A stretch of DNA of 64,000 nucleotides from Eubacterium_G segne (GCF_014287775.1 NZ_JACOOZ010000003.1:276448-340447), one strand, 5' to 3'; positions 35,819-44,878 are shown, counted from the stretch's first letter. Numbers and translations are program-made. The notes: generated by a model from the letters alone, not told the origin.

Positions 35819-37027
35819 CTACTCCTTACTTTCCTGAAAAACTTCCACTACCTTTGCTTTAATTGTGCCATCTTTAATAATAAGTGACATTTCATCATCT
35901 GCTTTTACCTGACTCACAGAGGTAAGTGGTTTCTTATTGCCATCTGTTACATATGCAAAGCCTTTTGATATTTTATTAAGTGGTGACATTCCATTTAGTC
36001 TCTCTGCATAAATCTGAAGCTTATGTTTTCTATCATTTAATACATCATTTAATTCTTTGGATAACTTAGTCATTAACTCATCACTGTACTGTCTCCTACT
36101 TTGAAGCTGATTAACAGGACTAAATAAATTAACTGACGTTTCATAGGACTTAAGACTTTTTCTGTATATTTTTAATTTATTGTCTATTGACGAAAAAAGC
36201 AGTCTGCTATAATTTAGCTGTTTTTCCATAAATTCACTGTAATCAAACACTGCCAGTTCCGCCGCCGCAGATGGTGTAGGTGCCCTCATATCAGCTACAA
36301 AATCAGCTATTGTAAAGTCAGTTTCATGACCTACTGCAGATATAACAGGCGTATCGCAGTCAAAAATTGCCTTAGCTACAATTTCCTCATTAAACGCCCA
36401 CAAATCCTCTATGCTTCCACCACCTCTGCCAACTATAATAACGTCTAAATCCATGGAATCTAAACATCTTATGGCATTAACAATATCCACTGCCGCTCCC
36501 TGTCCCTGAACAAGACACGGATATAAATACAACTGTACAAAAGGATTTCTTCTTTTTGAGATGTTTATAATATCCTGTATTGCAGCCCCTGTACTTGCAG
36601 TACAGATACCTACTTTAGTTGCATACTTTGGAATAGGCTTTTTGTACATTTTATCAAAAAGACCCATTTCCTCTAACTGGGTTTTCAGTTGTTCAAATCT
36701 CTGGTACAAAAGACCTGTGCCCTCTAAAATAATCTGCTTTGCGTATAACTGATATTTTCCGTCTCTTTCGTATACACTAACACTTCCAAGAGCAATTACT
36801 TTCTGTCCCTCTTCAAGTTTAAACTTCAACCCTTTTCTGTTTCCGGCAAACATAACTGCAGATATGACACCGGTACTGTCTTTTAATGTAAAATAAATAT
36901 GTCCTGATGTATGATATTTGCAATTACTTATTTCACCTTTTATATATATGTTATTTAATGCAAAATCAGCATTAAACATATTTTTAATATAAGCATTCAC
37001 CTGACCTACGGAATATACAGATGCCAT
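35819..37027 (-). CDS. xseA: Exodeoxyribonuclease VII large subunit
   Basis: Together with XseB it degrades single-stranded DNA. The 402 residues show an N-terminal OB-fold (residues 1-100; VKGEIS-type strand and SGHIYFTLKD), the catalytic domain with IVGRGGGSIEDLWAFNEE and SAVGHETDFTI, and a C-terminal helical region. It lies 16 bases after nusB. Length is normal. Confidence 0.95.
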   Translation of the reverse strand: MASVYSVGQVNAYIKNMFNADFALNNIYIKGEISNCKYHTSGHIYFTLKDSTGVISAVMFAGNRKGLKFKLEEGQKVIALGSVSVYERDGKYQLYAKQIILEGTGLLYQRFEQLKTQLEEMGLFDKMYKKPIPKYATKVGICTASTGAAIQDIINISKRRNPFVQLYLYPCLVQGQGAAVDIVNAIRCLDSMDLDVIIVGRGGGSIEDLWAFNEEIVAKAIFDCDTPVISAVGHETDFTIADFVADMRAPTPSAAAELAVFDYSEFMEKQLNYSRLLFSSIDNKLKIYRKSLKSYETSVNLFSPVNQLQSRRQYSDELMTKLSKELNDVLNDRKHKLQIYAERLNGMSPLNKISKGFAYVTDGNKKPLTSVSQVKADDEMSLIIKDGTIKAKVVEVFQESKE

Positions 37028-37043
37028 TGCCTTCTCCTAAATT

Positions 37044-37469
37044 CTAATATAATTTCGCCAATATTCCATTTACAAAGGAAGAAGATTCTTCTCCGCCATA
37101 TTTTTTAGCTAAATTAATTGCCTGATCTATGGCAACCTTCTGAGGGACTTCTTCATCCATTTTCATTTCATAATATGCTAAACGAAGTATGGTAAGATCA
37201 ACCTTTGACATACGTTCCGTACTCCAGCCTACAGCTACTTCATTAATTTTTTTGTCTATTTCTTCTATGTTTTTCTCTATATCAATTACTCTGGCAGTTA
37301 TATATTCCCTGTCTGCCTCTTTTGCTATAATGGGGTCTTCTTTATTTTCGTTTATATCATTTTGATTTTCAATAAGCATATCTAACTGTTTTGCCACTTC
37401 ATTAGCCTCATGGAAATCATTACTAAACAGCAATAAGAAAGTACACTCTCTGGATTTTTCCCTTTTCAT
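37044..37469 (-). CDS. nusB: Transcription antitermination factor NusB
   Basis: NusB binds rRNA leader boxA with NusE and promotes antitermination. The 141 residues have an N-terminal Arg-rich segment, and a C-terminal portion with LRLAYYEMKMDEEVPQKVAI and AKKYGGEESSSFVNGIL, both diagnostic. It follows asp23 after a 90-base gap holding a terminator, so asp23 may be separately expressed and nusB reached by partial readthrough. Confidence 0.95.
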   Translation of the reverse strand: MKREKSRECTFLLLFSNDFHEANEVAKQLDMLIENQNDINENKEDPIIAKEADREYITARVIDIEKNIEEIDKKINEVAVGWSTERMSKVDLTILRLAYYEMKMDEEVPQKVAIDQAINLAKKYGGEESSSFVNGILAKLY

Positions 37470-37521
37470 AATTATATCCTTTCAAAAACATGTCAATTAT
37501 AAGCCTTACGGCTTCTACTGC

Positions 37522-37549
37522 AAAAAGGGTGCCTCTAAGGCACCCTTTA
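37522..37549 (-). terminator. Terminator between asp23 and nusB
   Basis: AAAGGGTGCCTTAGAGGCACCCTTT hairpin followed by TTG on the minus strand; the stem is 11 bp and GC-rich. It is 10 bases after the asp23 stop. The T-run is short, so readthrough into nusB is likely. Confidence 0.7.
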
Positions 37550-37559
37550 AAAGTCCTGA

Positions 37560-37931
37560 TTAATTCGATAAAACATTAGAAATATTTACATTTACTCCGG
37601 CAACTTCCATGCCTGTCATATTTTCAACTGTAGTTTTAACTTTATCCTGTACCTTGTTTGAAATTTTAACAATGTTTTCATTCATTCTGAGAACAATTGA
37701 TAAATCAATAACTACTGTATTTTCGTCCACTTTAACTCTAACGCCTTTTGAAAGCTTTTTCATTCCTAATCTTGCCACAATCTCTGCCGTAATGTTTCCT
37801 GCCATAGCAAGCACTCCGTCCACTTCCATAGCCGCCATAGCTGAAATAACAGCTAAGACATCGTCACTAATGTGTACTTCTCCTAATTCCGAATTATCAT
37901 TTATTATATATGTGTTTCTTTCAGCTTCCAT
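37560..37931 (-). CDS. Asp23/Gls24 family envelope stress response protein
   Basis: A 123-residue protein of the Asp23/YloU/YqhY family. The conserved pattern ISDDVLAVISAMAAMEVDGV lies at about 22-41, followed by GVRVKVDENTVVIDLSIVL. In Bacillus the equivalent gene (yqhY) lies with accBC and nusB, and the protein is linked to acetyl-CoA carboxylase regulation; here no acc genes are adjacent. AGGAGGTATAC precedes the ATG. A good promoter lies upstream. Confidence 0.9.
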   Translation of the reverse strand: MEAERNTYIINDNSELGEVHISDDVLAVISAMAAMEVDGVLAMAGNITAEIVARLGMKKLSKGVRVKVDENTVVIDLSIVLRMNENIVKISNKVQDKVKTTVENMTGMEVAGVNVNISNVLSN

Positions 37932-37969
37932 GTATACCTCCTGGATATTAAAGTCATTCTATCCTTGTA

Positions 37970-37998
37970 AGTATACCATTAAACCTTTTTTTTTACAA
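37970..37998 (-). promoter_or_regulatory. Sigma-A promoter of asp23
   Basis: TTGTAA and TATACT on the minus strand, 17 bases apart, about 40 bases before the asp23 start codon. Confidence 0.6.
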
Positions 37999-38025
37999 CT
38001 ACCGTAAAGAATGAGTCATGAATTT

Positions 38026-40293
38026 TTATTCAACATTTTTTAATGCCTCATCCATAGGTACCTTCTTTATCTTTCTAAACTGCAATATAGCAACTAAACC
38101 ATATGATACAATTCCCAGAACAAACATTTCCACATACACCTTTGGAGCAATGTATAACGAAAGCCATCCTGTATAATCTTTCATCATTTCAAAATAAATA
38201 ACTTCAATTATTTCCTTTGAAATAATGATGCTTAATAAAATAGATATTACTACAACCCAGGTTGTTGCCATTAAATATAACCTGGCAATTTCTCCATTGT
38301 TATATCCCAATATTTTTACCATGGAAATGGAGTTTGTATTCTTTTCAATAATAAGTTTAGTAAGCAAATATATTAAAATTACAAATAGCACAACTGCAAA
38401 AATATTTATAAGATAGAATATTTGTCCCATGGAAACATTAAGCTGTCTTGATGTTTTGGTTAAATCATCCTCTGTAATACAGGAAGCAACATCTTTTTCC
38501 TTAATATTTAACTCCTTATTTGAAAAATATCCAGTGTAATAATCATCATCTTTATCAAATACCTTGCAGAATTCCTTATTGGACATAAATATTACCAGAC
38601 CTGCCGGATATTCCACTGTACCCTTTATTTTGAATTTGTACTTTTTACTGCCATACTTCTCTTTTAAGGTAATGGTATCCCCTGCATTTACTCTATACTT
38701 CTGGCTAAAAGTATTAGAAACATAATATCCGTCACTTACATCATCTTTTAAATATTTGCTGTTATTTTCAATTCCATAAATACTTATATCCTCTTTCAGG
38801 CTGTATTTGCTAAATTCAAGACTGTTTAAACAATACTTTTCCGCCTCATCATCTTTTACATCCACCGGATTTTTAAGAACATACTGATAATTTGCCATCA
38901 TATTGTCTACTATTTCATCCTGGTATTTTTCCAAAAGAGGATGCATCATAAGACCAAACATAAGCAAAATATTTGCAAAAGCGATACCTACAAATAAAGT
39001 AATATAGCTTACCTTATTTTGGAATATGATTCTTAATCTGAATCTGCTCATAAACTTAAATGCCGGAAGTTTAAAGGCTTTTTTGTTTTTCTTTTTGCTT
39101 AAATTCCTTCTGATAAATTTAAGAGGACTAAGTTTGAGCTTCTTATAAAGAGATATAAAATTAACCACCAGCATAATTATAAGAGGTACAACTGTTGTTA
39201 AAATAAATGCTTTTCCATTCCAGATAGTAACATATGTAGGCAGTGAATAGCTTCCGTAATACATACTTGCAGCAACATATTTAAAGGCTGTATATCCTAA
39301 TATATTACCTATAACAGCTGCAACTAAAGACACCATTATTGGCAGGAATATATAATGCCTTATTAATTCTGTCCTTGTATAGCCTGATGCCCTAAGAGTT
39401 CCTATTACCGCTGCTTCCCTGGTTATAGTGTGATTAATTGTTACGGCAAAAACAAATGCCATTATTACAATAAGTATGTACAAAAGCACCAGCATCATTG
39501 ACTGATCCCCGCCAATATCGTCCCCTGTAAACTGAATTGCATTGTTCTGATATCTTGGAATATATATTTCCACATTATTCTGAACCATATATACGTCTTC
39601 AACCATTTTTTCAAGGAATTTGTCAGACATTTTCTTTTCTTTTGTTTCATTTACCGGCTCATTACGGTACTTCCATACATAGCTGTAACTAATATTATGG
39701 TCAAATGCTTCAAAAACATCATCTTTAACTATGGCCACACCAAACAAAACCGCATCAAACATCAAATCATTATTATCTGAATACAATGCACTAAAATCTG
39801 ACAATGCCACTAAACCTGAAACTTTAAATTTCTTATCTCCTACCCTGATTTTGTCCCCTACTTTAACCTTGTTGTTGTCAGCATACATTCTGTCAATTGT
39901 GATTTCATTGTCATTTTCAGGCATTTCGCCTTTCATAAGGCAGATTTTATTTACTTCTTTTCTGTCTTTAAACACTCTTAAAGTGCTGTCATTTTTGCCA
40001 TCCATGTTACTGTCTGTATCAATATCCTTATAGAAATTTTCATACAAAGTAACATTTTCTTTTTCTATTTCCTTTATAAGGTCATTGTCTGCCTTTTTAT
40101 CAAGAACAAAATGTCCGTCCTCAATATTATACTTTTCAAAGCTTTCATCGTAGGCGGTTTTCATGCTGCCTGCGGCAACTAAAAAGCCTGATATAAAGCC
40201 AATGGTAAGGGTCATAAAAAGAAAAATAACAAGATACTTGCTAAAATCTTCTTTAAGTTCTCTAAATATTCTTTTTCTCAATGGATTCTTCAT
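38026..40293 (-). CDS. FtsX-like ABC transporter permease
   Basis: A 755-residue membrane protein with one N-terminal helix (about 18-42), a long extracytoplasmic region, an FtsX module of three helices (about 263-390), another helix near 425-445, a second extracytoplasmic region, and a C-terminal FtsX module (about 640-745). This is the layout of single-chain MacB/YclH-type permeases working with the ATPase encoded just upstream (stop-to-start spacing 13 bases). Such pairs in Firmicutes often export or sense peptides, or resist antimicrobials. No substrate can be inferred. It lies in the segment that splits spoIIIA from asp23. Confidence 0.88.
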   Translation of the reverse strand: MKNPLRKRIFRELKEDFSKYLVIFLFMTLTIGFISGFLVAAGSMKTAYDESFEKYNIEDGHFVLDKKADNDLIKEIEKENVTLYENFYKDIDTDSNMDGKNDSTLRVFKDRKEVNKICLMKGEMPENDNEITIDRMYADNNKVKVGDKIRVGDKKFKVSGLVALSDFSALYSDNNDLMFDAVLFGVAIVKDDVFEAFDHNISYSYVWKYRNEPVNETKEKKMSDKFLEKMVEDVYMVQNNVEIYIPRYQNNAIQFTGDDIGGDQSMMLVLLYILIVIMAFVFAVTINHTITREAAVIGTLRASGYTRTELIRHYIFLPIMVSLVAAVIGNILGYTAFKYVAASMYYGSYSLPTYVTIWNGKAFILTTVVPLIIMLVVNFISLYKKLKLSPLKFIRRNLSKKKNKKAFKLPAFKFMSRFRLRIIFQNKVSYITLFVGIAFANILLMFGLMMHPLLEKYQDEIVDNMMANYQYVLKNPVDVKDDEAEKYCLNSLEFSKYSLKEDISIYGIENNSKYLKDDVSDGYYVSNTFSQKYRVNAGDTITLKEKYGSKKYKFKIKGTVEYPAGLVIFMSNKEFCKVFDKDDDYYTGYFSNKELNIKEKDVASCITEDDLTKTSRQLNVSMGQIFYLINIFAVVLFVILIYLLTKLIIEKNTNSISMVKILGYNNGEIARLYLMATTWVVVISILLSIIISKEIIEVIYFEMMKDYTGWLSLYIAPKVYVEMFVLGIVSYGLVAILQFRKIKKVPMDEALKNVE

Positions 40294-40306
40294 TTAAGCC
40301 ACCACC

Positions 40307-41005
40307 TTACCAGTCCAAATCACTTGCTGATACTTTATTTTTATTTTCAAAGCTGTCTCTGATTTTTCCGTCCTTTAATTTAATAACCTTATCTGCCATG
40401 TTCTTTATTGCATCATTGTGGGTAACCATAATAACGGTATTCCCATATTTTTTATTTACATTTTCAATTAACTTAAGGATTTCTTTTGATGTATTGTAAT
40501 CTAACGCTCCTGTAGGTTCATCACAAAGAAGAATGTCCGGATTTTTTACTATTGCCCTTCCTATTGCTGTTCTTTGCTGCTGGCCTCCTGATAACTGGTT
40601 AGGAAGCTTATGTCTGTGTTCATAAAGTCCTAAAGTTTTTAACAAATCATCAATTTCTAAAGGATTATCGCTAAGATAAGCTCCTACTTCTATATTTTCC
40701 TTAACGTTTAAGTTAGGAATAAGATTGTACATCTGAAATACATATCCTAAATGTTTTCTTCTGTAATAAGTTAATTCCTTTTCTTTCATGTCAGCTGTTT
40801 TTTCACCGTTAATACTTATATATCCACTGTCGGCACTGTCAATTCCGCCTATTATATTAAGTAATGTGGATTTTCCTGAGCCTGATGGTCCCAGCAATAC
40901 GCACATTTCACCTTTTTCCACTCCAAAGCTTATCCCTTTTAAAACATCTACTTTGTAATCACCACTTCCAAAACTTTTCTTTAATTCATTTATTTCTAAA
41001 AACAT
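40307..41005 (-). CDS. ABC transporter ATP-binding protein (MacB/LolD type)
   Basis: A 232-residue ATPase with Walker A GPSGSGKSTLLNIIGG (about 39-54), Q-loop FQMYNLIPNLN, signature LSGGQQQRTAIGRA, Walker B ILLCDEPTGALD and switch His in VTHND. It is the partner of the adjacent FtsX-like permease. The gene begins 25 bases after the feo terminator, with AGGTAGG as ribosome site. No separate promoter was found, so expression may partly depend on feo readthrough. Confidence 0.92.
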   Translation of the reverse strand: MFLEINELKKSFGSGDYKVDVLKGISFGVEKGEMCVLLGPSGSGKSTLLNIIGGIDSADSGYISINGEKTADMKEKELTYYRRKHLGYVFQMYNLIPNLNVKENIEVGAYLSDNPLEIDDLLKTLGLYEHRHKLPNQLSGGQQQRTAIGRAIVKNPDILLCDEPTGALDYNTSKEILKLIENVNKKYGNTVIMVTHNDAIKNMADKVIKLKDGKIRDSFENKNKVSASDLDW

Positions 41006-41030
41006 ATACCTACCTTATCCTTTTTTTAAT

Positions 41031-41083
41031 CAAAAAATCCCTCTGTAGACGACCCATAAGGTCTTCTACAGAAGGATTCTTAG
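41031..41083 (-). terminator. Terminator of the feo operon
   Basis: An extended hairpin on the minus strand, with the CTGTAGA/TCTACAG core and ATCC/GGAT base, is followed by TTTTTT. It lies 20 bases after the Cys-rich FeoB partner gene. Confidence 0.8.
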
Positions 41084-41100
41084 GTCATCTTAGTTTCACT

Positions 41101-41247
41101 TTAATGACATCCCTTACACTTTTTACAATCTCCACCACACTGAAGAGATTTACCGTTTTTCTTATCCTTTACCATGCTTCTTATAACAAAAAATATTATA
41201 ACTGCAAGTATAAGTAACACAATAGCTGTTCCTATCGTTCCATTCAT
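41101..41247 (-). CDS. FeoB-associated Cys-rich membrane protein
   Basis: This is a 48-residue protein. It starts MNGTIGTAIVLLILAV, has a single membrane helix (about 5-24), a basic stretch (VKDKKNGK), and a Cys-rich tail QCGGDCKKCKGCH with four cysteines. This is the FeoB-associated family (Pfam FeoB_associated), nearly always beside feoB. AAAGGAGG lies 7 bases before the ATG. It is the last gene of feoA-feoA-feoB. The role is unproven; binding ferrous iron or a cluster at the membrane is a plausible inference. Confidence 0.85.
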   Translation of the reverse strand: MNGTIGTAIVLLILAVIIFFVIRSMVKDKKNGKSLQCGGDCKKCKGCH

Positions 41248-41351
41248 AAAATCCTCCTTTGTAATAATGGAGTCCGGCAAAAACTAATGCCCAGTTAATT
41301 TTTGCCGGTCAGCATAATCAAAATAGCTTACTTAATTTATTTCAATTTTTA

Positions 41352-43733
41352 TTAGTTGTTTTCCTTTGAAGGTCTGAATAACAGATATAAAAATCCGATT
41401 ACTACTAAGATAGCAATAATTGTAAATATTCCAAATCCTGTTTCTCCTACAATAAGTCCACCAATCTGGTAAATAACCAAAGCTGTAAGATATGCGAAAC
41501 ATGTCATATATCCAATTGCAATCCAGAACCATTTTGAGTTATTCATTTCTCTCTTAATAGCACCCATAGCTGCGAAACATGGTGCACATAAAAGGTTGAA
41601 TGCTAAGAATGCGTATCCTGCTACAGGTAACATTCCCTCGAAGTCTAATACTCCGAATACACCTACAACTTCTTCTTTTGCAACAAGTCCCATGATTGTA
41701 GCAACTGTTGCTGTTGCATCATTAAATCCTAATGGTGCAAATATCCATTTTACAACGTTACCGATTGAACCAAGTACGCTGTCTGCAAGTTCCATATCTG
41801 AACTATATCCAAATCCACTTCCTGTATTTCCGAAGTGTGAGCCAAGCCATACAACGATAGATGAAAGAAGGATGATTGTTCCTGCTTTCTTAATGAATGA
41901 CCAGCCTCTTTCCCACATGCTTCTTAATACAGTACCAACTGTCGGCCAGTGGTATGCAGGAAGTTCCATAACGAATGGTGCAGGTTCTCCGGCAAAAAGT
42001 TTTGTTTTCTTTAAGATAATACCTGATGTAATAATTGCAAACATCCCAAGGAAGTATGCACTAGGTGCAACCCACCATGCTCCGTTAAATAAAGCTGCAG
42101 CAATTAACGCTATAATCGGAAGCTTTGCTCCACAAGGTATAAATGTTGTTGTCATAAGAGACATTTTTCTATCTCTGTCATTTTCAATTGTACGTGTAGC
42201 CATAAGTCCCGGAACACCACATCCTGTACCAATTAAGATAGGGATGAATGCTTTTCCTGATAATCCGAACTTTCTGAAAATTCTATCCATGATAAATGCT
42301 ACTCTAGACATATATCCACAACTTTCAAGGAAAGCAAGGAATATGAAAAGTACAAGCATCTGAGGTACGAATCCAAGTACTGCACCTACACCGGCAATTA
42401 TACCATCAATAATAAGTCCTGTTAAGAAGTCATTACAGTGAATAGCTTCTAACCCATTGCCAACTAATACAGGAATACCAGGAACCCATACTCCATATTC
42501 TGATGTATCAGGGCCTGTAAATTCTCCTTCTTCATCAATGGCATCTCCAAGAGCTTCGTCCATGTTAAGACCTTTTTCATCAAAAGCGTCATTATATGAA
42601 CCGTAAGCTTCTTCGAAAGCACCAAAGTCCTTGTCAGCAATAGCATCTTTTACTTCTTCTGCACCGGCAACGTTTTCTTTTACAGCCTTTTCAGCAATCT
42701 GCTCAAGCTCTGTAGAGAACACGTTTTCATCTGCCCATTTATCCAAATCTTCCTCGTACTGTGCAGTTCCTATTCCAAACAAATGGAATCCGTCACCGAA
42801 CACACCGTCATTAGTCCAGTCTGTAGCCCATGTACCAACTGTTGTAACTGATATGTAATAAACAATACACATAACAACGGCAAAAATCGGTAATGCCAAT
42901 ATACGGTTTGTTACGATTCTATCAATCTTATCTGATGCTGTAAGTTTATCAGATTTTGCCTTTGTTACACAATCTTTTATAATTGATGAAATATAAACAT
43001 ATCTTTCGTTTGTAATAATACTTTCTGTATCATCGTCAAAAGCTTTTTCTAACTTATCAATCTGCTTTGACACATCCGGAACAGTCCTCATTATTTCCCT
43101 GATTTTTTCATCTCTCTCTAAAAGCTTAATTGCAAAGAATCTTTTCTGTTCTTCCGGAATATCTGCTGAAAGTAATCCCTTAGTTTCATCAATAACTTCT
43201 TCAACTTCATTGGCAAACTTATGAACAACTGTATTCTTCTTTTTGCTTTCTGCAAGTTTTACGGCTTTATTTGCCAAATCCCTAATTCCTGTTCCTTTAA
43301 GAGCTGAAATTTCAACAACTTCACAGCCTAACTTTTCGCTTAACTTGTTAATATGTATTTTATCCCCTCTTTTTTCAAGAACGTCTAACATATTAACTGC
43401 CATAATTACAGGAATACCAAGTTCCATAATCTGAGTTGACAAATATAAGTTTCTTTCAATATTTGTACCATCAACTATATTAATAATAGCATCAGGTCTT
43501 TCATTAATAAGATAATTTCTTGCCACAACCTCTTCCAAAGTGTATGGTGACAATGAATAAATACCAGGTAAATCCATAAGAGCCACATCTTTATGACCTT
43601 TAAGCTTACCTTCCTTCTTTTCTACTGTAACGCCAGGCCAGTTTCCAACAAACTGATTAGAACCGGTTAATGCGTTAAATAATGTTGTTTTTCCGCTGTT
43701 AGGGTTTCCGGCTAACGCAACTTTAATTGACAT
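41352..43733 (-). CDS. feoB: Ferrous iron transporter FeoB
   Basis: A GTPase-linked Fe2+ permease, 793 residues from the chosen start. G-domain motifs are G1 GNPNSGKTT (7-15), G2/G3 DLPGIYSLSPY, G4 NMLD and G5 SALKG. The membrane part has two Gate modules, with CGVPGLMA and FIPCGAKLP. Between the first helix and the core is an acidic loop of about 110 residues (TDWTNDGVFGDG to SEYGVWVPG), longer than in E. coli FeoB. ATG 43733 follows AGGAAG; an upstream ATG at 43757 is rejected. The operon also has two feoA genes. Confidence 0.96.
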   Translation of the reverse strand: MSIKVALAGNPNSGKTTLFNALTGSNQFVGNWPGVTVEKKEGKLKGHKDVALMDLPGIYSLSPYTLEEVVARNYLINERPDAIINIVDGTNIERNLYLSTQIMELGIPVIMAVNMLDVLEKRGDKIHINKLSEKLGCEVVEISALKGTGIRDLANKAVKLAESKKKNTVVHKFANEVEEVIDETKGLLSADIPEEQKRFFAIKLLERDEKIREIMRTVPDVSKQIDKLEKAFDDDTESIITNERYVYISSIIKDCVTKAKSDKLTASDKIDRIVTNRILALPIFAVVMCIVYYISVTTVGTWATDWTNDGVFGDGFHLFGIGTAQYEEDLDKWADENVFSTELEQIAEKAVKENVAGAEEVKDAIADKDFGAFEEAYGSYNDAFDEKGLNMDEALGDAIDEEGEFTGPDTSEYGVWVPGIPVLVGNGLEAIHCNDFLTGLIIDGIIAGVGAVLGFVPQMLVLFIFLAFLESCGYMSRVAFIMDRIFRKFGLSGKAFIPILIGTGCGVPGLMATRTIENDRDRKMSLMTTTFIPCGAKLPIIALIAAALFNGAWWVAPSAYFLGMFAIITSGIILKKTKLFAGEPAPFVMELPAYHWPTVGTVLRSMWERGWSFIKKAGTIILLSSIVVWLGSHFGNTGSGFGYSSDMELADSVLGSIGNVVKWIFAPLGFNDATATVATIMGLVAKEEVVGVFGVLDFEGMLPVAGYAFLAFNLLCAPCFAAMGAIKREMNNSKWFWIAIGYMTCFAYLTALVIYQIGGLIVGETGFGIFTIIAILVVIGFLYLLFRPSKENN

Positions 43734-43787
43734 ATTTACTTCCTTTCTAAATAACAAGAATTATTTTGTTTGTTGATTCTACTTTTT

Positions 43788-43803
43788 GTTAGCATTTGCT
43801 AAC
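43788..43803. promoter_or_regulatory. DtxR-type operator copy between feoA and feoB
   Basis: GTTAGCATTTGCTAAC is a 16-bp palindrome with perfect 7-bp arms. Its core TTAG-N6-CTAA is shared with two copies beside the feo promoter at 44327 and 44367. It sits in the 60-base gap before feoB. Confidence 0.6.
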
Positions 43804-43820
43804 CTATGGAGCAAAAAAAA

Positions 43821-44042
43821 TTACTCTACCTCAATCATTTCGGCATCAGCCTTTCTAAGAGATAACTCATAACCTCTTACAGTAACTTCTACCGGGTCAC
43901 CTAACGGTGCAACTTTTCTTACATAAATATCTACACCCTTCGTGATTCCCATATCCATAATTCTTCTCTTTACAGGTCCGTCGCCGGTAAGTTTCTTAAC
44001 CGTGACTGTCTGCCCGCAGGCAACTTCTCTCAGCGTTTTCAT
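43821..44042 (-). CDS. feoA: FeoA domain protein (second copy)
   Basis: A 73-residue SH3-like FeoA protein, cytoplasmic accessory to FeoB. It has the conserved KRRIMDMGITKG and DPVEVTVRGYELSLRK core. The first base after its stop leads to a palindrome and then feoB. It is closer to classical FeoA (LRKADAEMIEV ending) than the upstream copy. AGAGAGGTGC precedes the ATG. Confidence 0.93.
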   Translation of the reverse strand: MKTLREVACGQTVTVKKLTGDGPVKRRIMDMGITKGVDIYVRKVAPLGDPVEVTVRGYELSLRKADAEMIEVE

Positions 44043-44064
44043 AAAGCACCTCTCTCCTTTTTAG

Positions 44065-44277
44065 TTAGATCATTATTTTATTAGCCATATCTTTTCCTAT
44101 GGCAACTCTGGAATCTTTAACATTGACAATAACATTTCCACCGATTTGTGATATAACCGTAACTTCACCGCCAACTACAAATCCCAAACTTTCTAGGAAC
44201 TTTTTGGTCTCAGCTTTTCCGGATACTCTTTTTACTATATTAACTTCTCCCTCTTTAGCCATCGTCAAAGGCATCAT
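44065..44277 (-). CDS. feoA: FeoA domain protein (first copy)
   Basis: A 70-residue FeoA-like protein with KKFLESLGFVVGGEVTVI and NVIVNVKDSRVAIGKDMA. It is the first gene of the feo operon, 22 bases upstream of the second feoA. GAGAGGGTGAT is the ribosome site. The twin-feoA arrangement is frequent in Clostridia; the division of labour is not known. Confidence 0.9.
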   Translation of the reverse strand: MMPLTMAKEGEVNIVKRVSGKAETKKFLESLGFVVGGEVTVISQIGGNVIVNVKDSRVAIGKDMANKIMI

Positions 44278-44326
44278 ATCACCCTCTCTTTACTCAAAAC
44301 GCAATTGTACATCTTTGTTTCGCTAA

Positions 44327-44357
44327 TTAGTATAAACTAACTGATATTAGATGTCAA
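44327..44357 (-). promoter_or_regulatory. feo promoter with overlapping DtxR-type operator
   Basis: TTGACA (44357-44352) and TATACT (44334-44329) are 17 bases apart on the minus strand, close to ideal. The palindrome TTAGTATAAACTAA at 44327-44340 covers the -10 element, so a bound repressor would block polymerase. Confidence 0.75.
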
Positions 44358-44366
44358 TAATGTTTT

Positions 44367-44380
44367 TTAGTATTTTCTAA
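44367..44380. promoter_or_regulatory. Upstream DtxR-type operator copy
   Basis: TTAGTATTTTCTAA lies 10 bases upstream of the feo -35 element. It shares TTAG-[CT]-AT with the other copies and the closing CTAA. Confidence 0.55.
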
Positions 44381-44442
44381 TTTTTGTTATGTGTAGCAAT
44401 CTTTTGTTTCTTTTAATATACCAATTGGTTAATTTAGCCAAA

Positions 44443-44471
44443 TTGAATTTATTTATATAACGTGGTATAAT
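44443..44471 (+). promoter_or_regulatory. Sigma-A promoter of the DtxR-family gene
   Basis: TTGAAT (44443-44448) and TATAAT (44466-44471) are separated by 17 bases. They lie 36 bases before the regulator's start and diverge from feo. Confidence 0.7.
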
Positions 44472-44506
44472 TACAGTAAATATTCGTTTTAAGGAGTTTT
44501 TCATAT

Positions 44507-44878
44507 ATGAAAAGTAATGAATCTGCAGAAAACTATTTAGAGACAATACTGGTTTTGAGTAAAAAGCTCCCGGTTGTTCGTTCCGTTGATATTGCCAACG
44601 AACTGGGATTTAAAAAATCAAGTGTCAGTATTGCCATGAAGAATTTGCGTGAAAAAAATCATATAACTGTAACAGATTCAGGTTTTATCTATTTAACTGA
44701 TGAAGGAAAGGCTATTGCGGAAATGATTTACGAGCGCCATCAGCTTATATCAACATGTCTTGTAAAGCTGGGAGTTCCGGAAGGCATTGCCGTACAGGAT
44801 GCCTGTCGTATTGAACATGTTATTAGCAAAGAAAGTTTTGAAGCAATAAAGAACCATTTAAAAAATAACACAAAATAA
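44507..44878 (+). CDS. DtxR/IdeR-family metal-dependent transcriptional regulator
   Basis: A 123-residue regulator with an N-terminal winged helix (GFKKSSVSIAMKNL) and the dimerisation/metal region. The ligand segment DACRIEHVIS contains the Cys, Glu and His pattern of iron-responsive DtxR/IdeR rather than the Glu/His pattern of MntR. The Met10-equivalent is Asn. No C-terminal SH3 domain is present. It lies divergent from feo with three matching palindromes, so Fe2+-dependent repression of feo is the best inference. AAGGAG precedes the ATG. Confidence 0.85.
   Translation: MKSNESAENYLETILVLSKKLPVVRSVDIANELGFKKSSVSIAMKNLREKNHITVTDSGFIYLTDEGKAIAEMIYERHQLISTCLVKLGVPEGIAVQDACRIEHVISKESFEAIKNHLKNNTK

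Noticed and set aside
41596..42363. 255-codon plus-strand open frame opposite feoB
   Set aside because: It lies wholly within feoB on the other strand, has no ribosome site, and its translation has no family features. It is a shadow frame.
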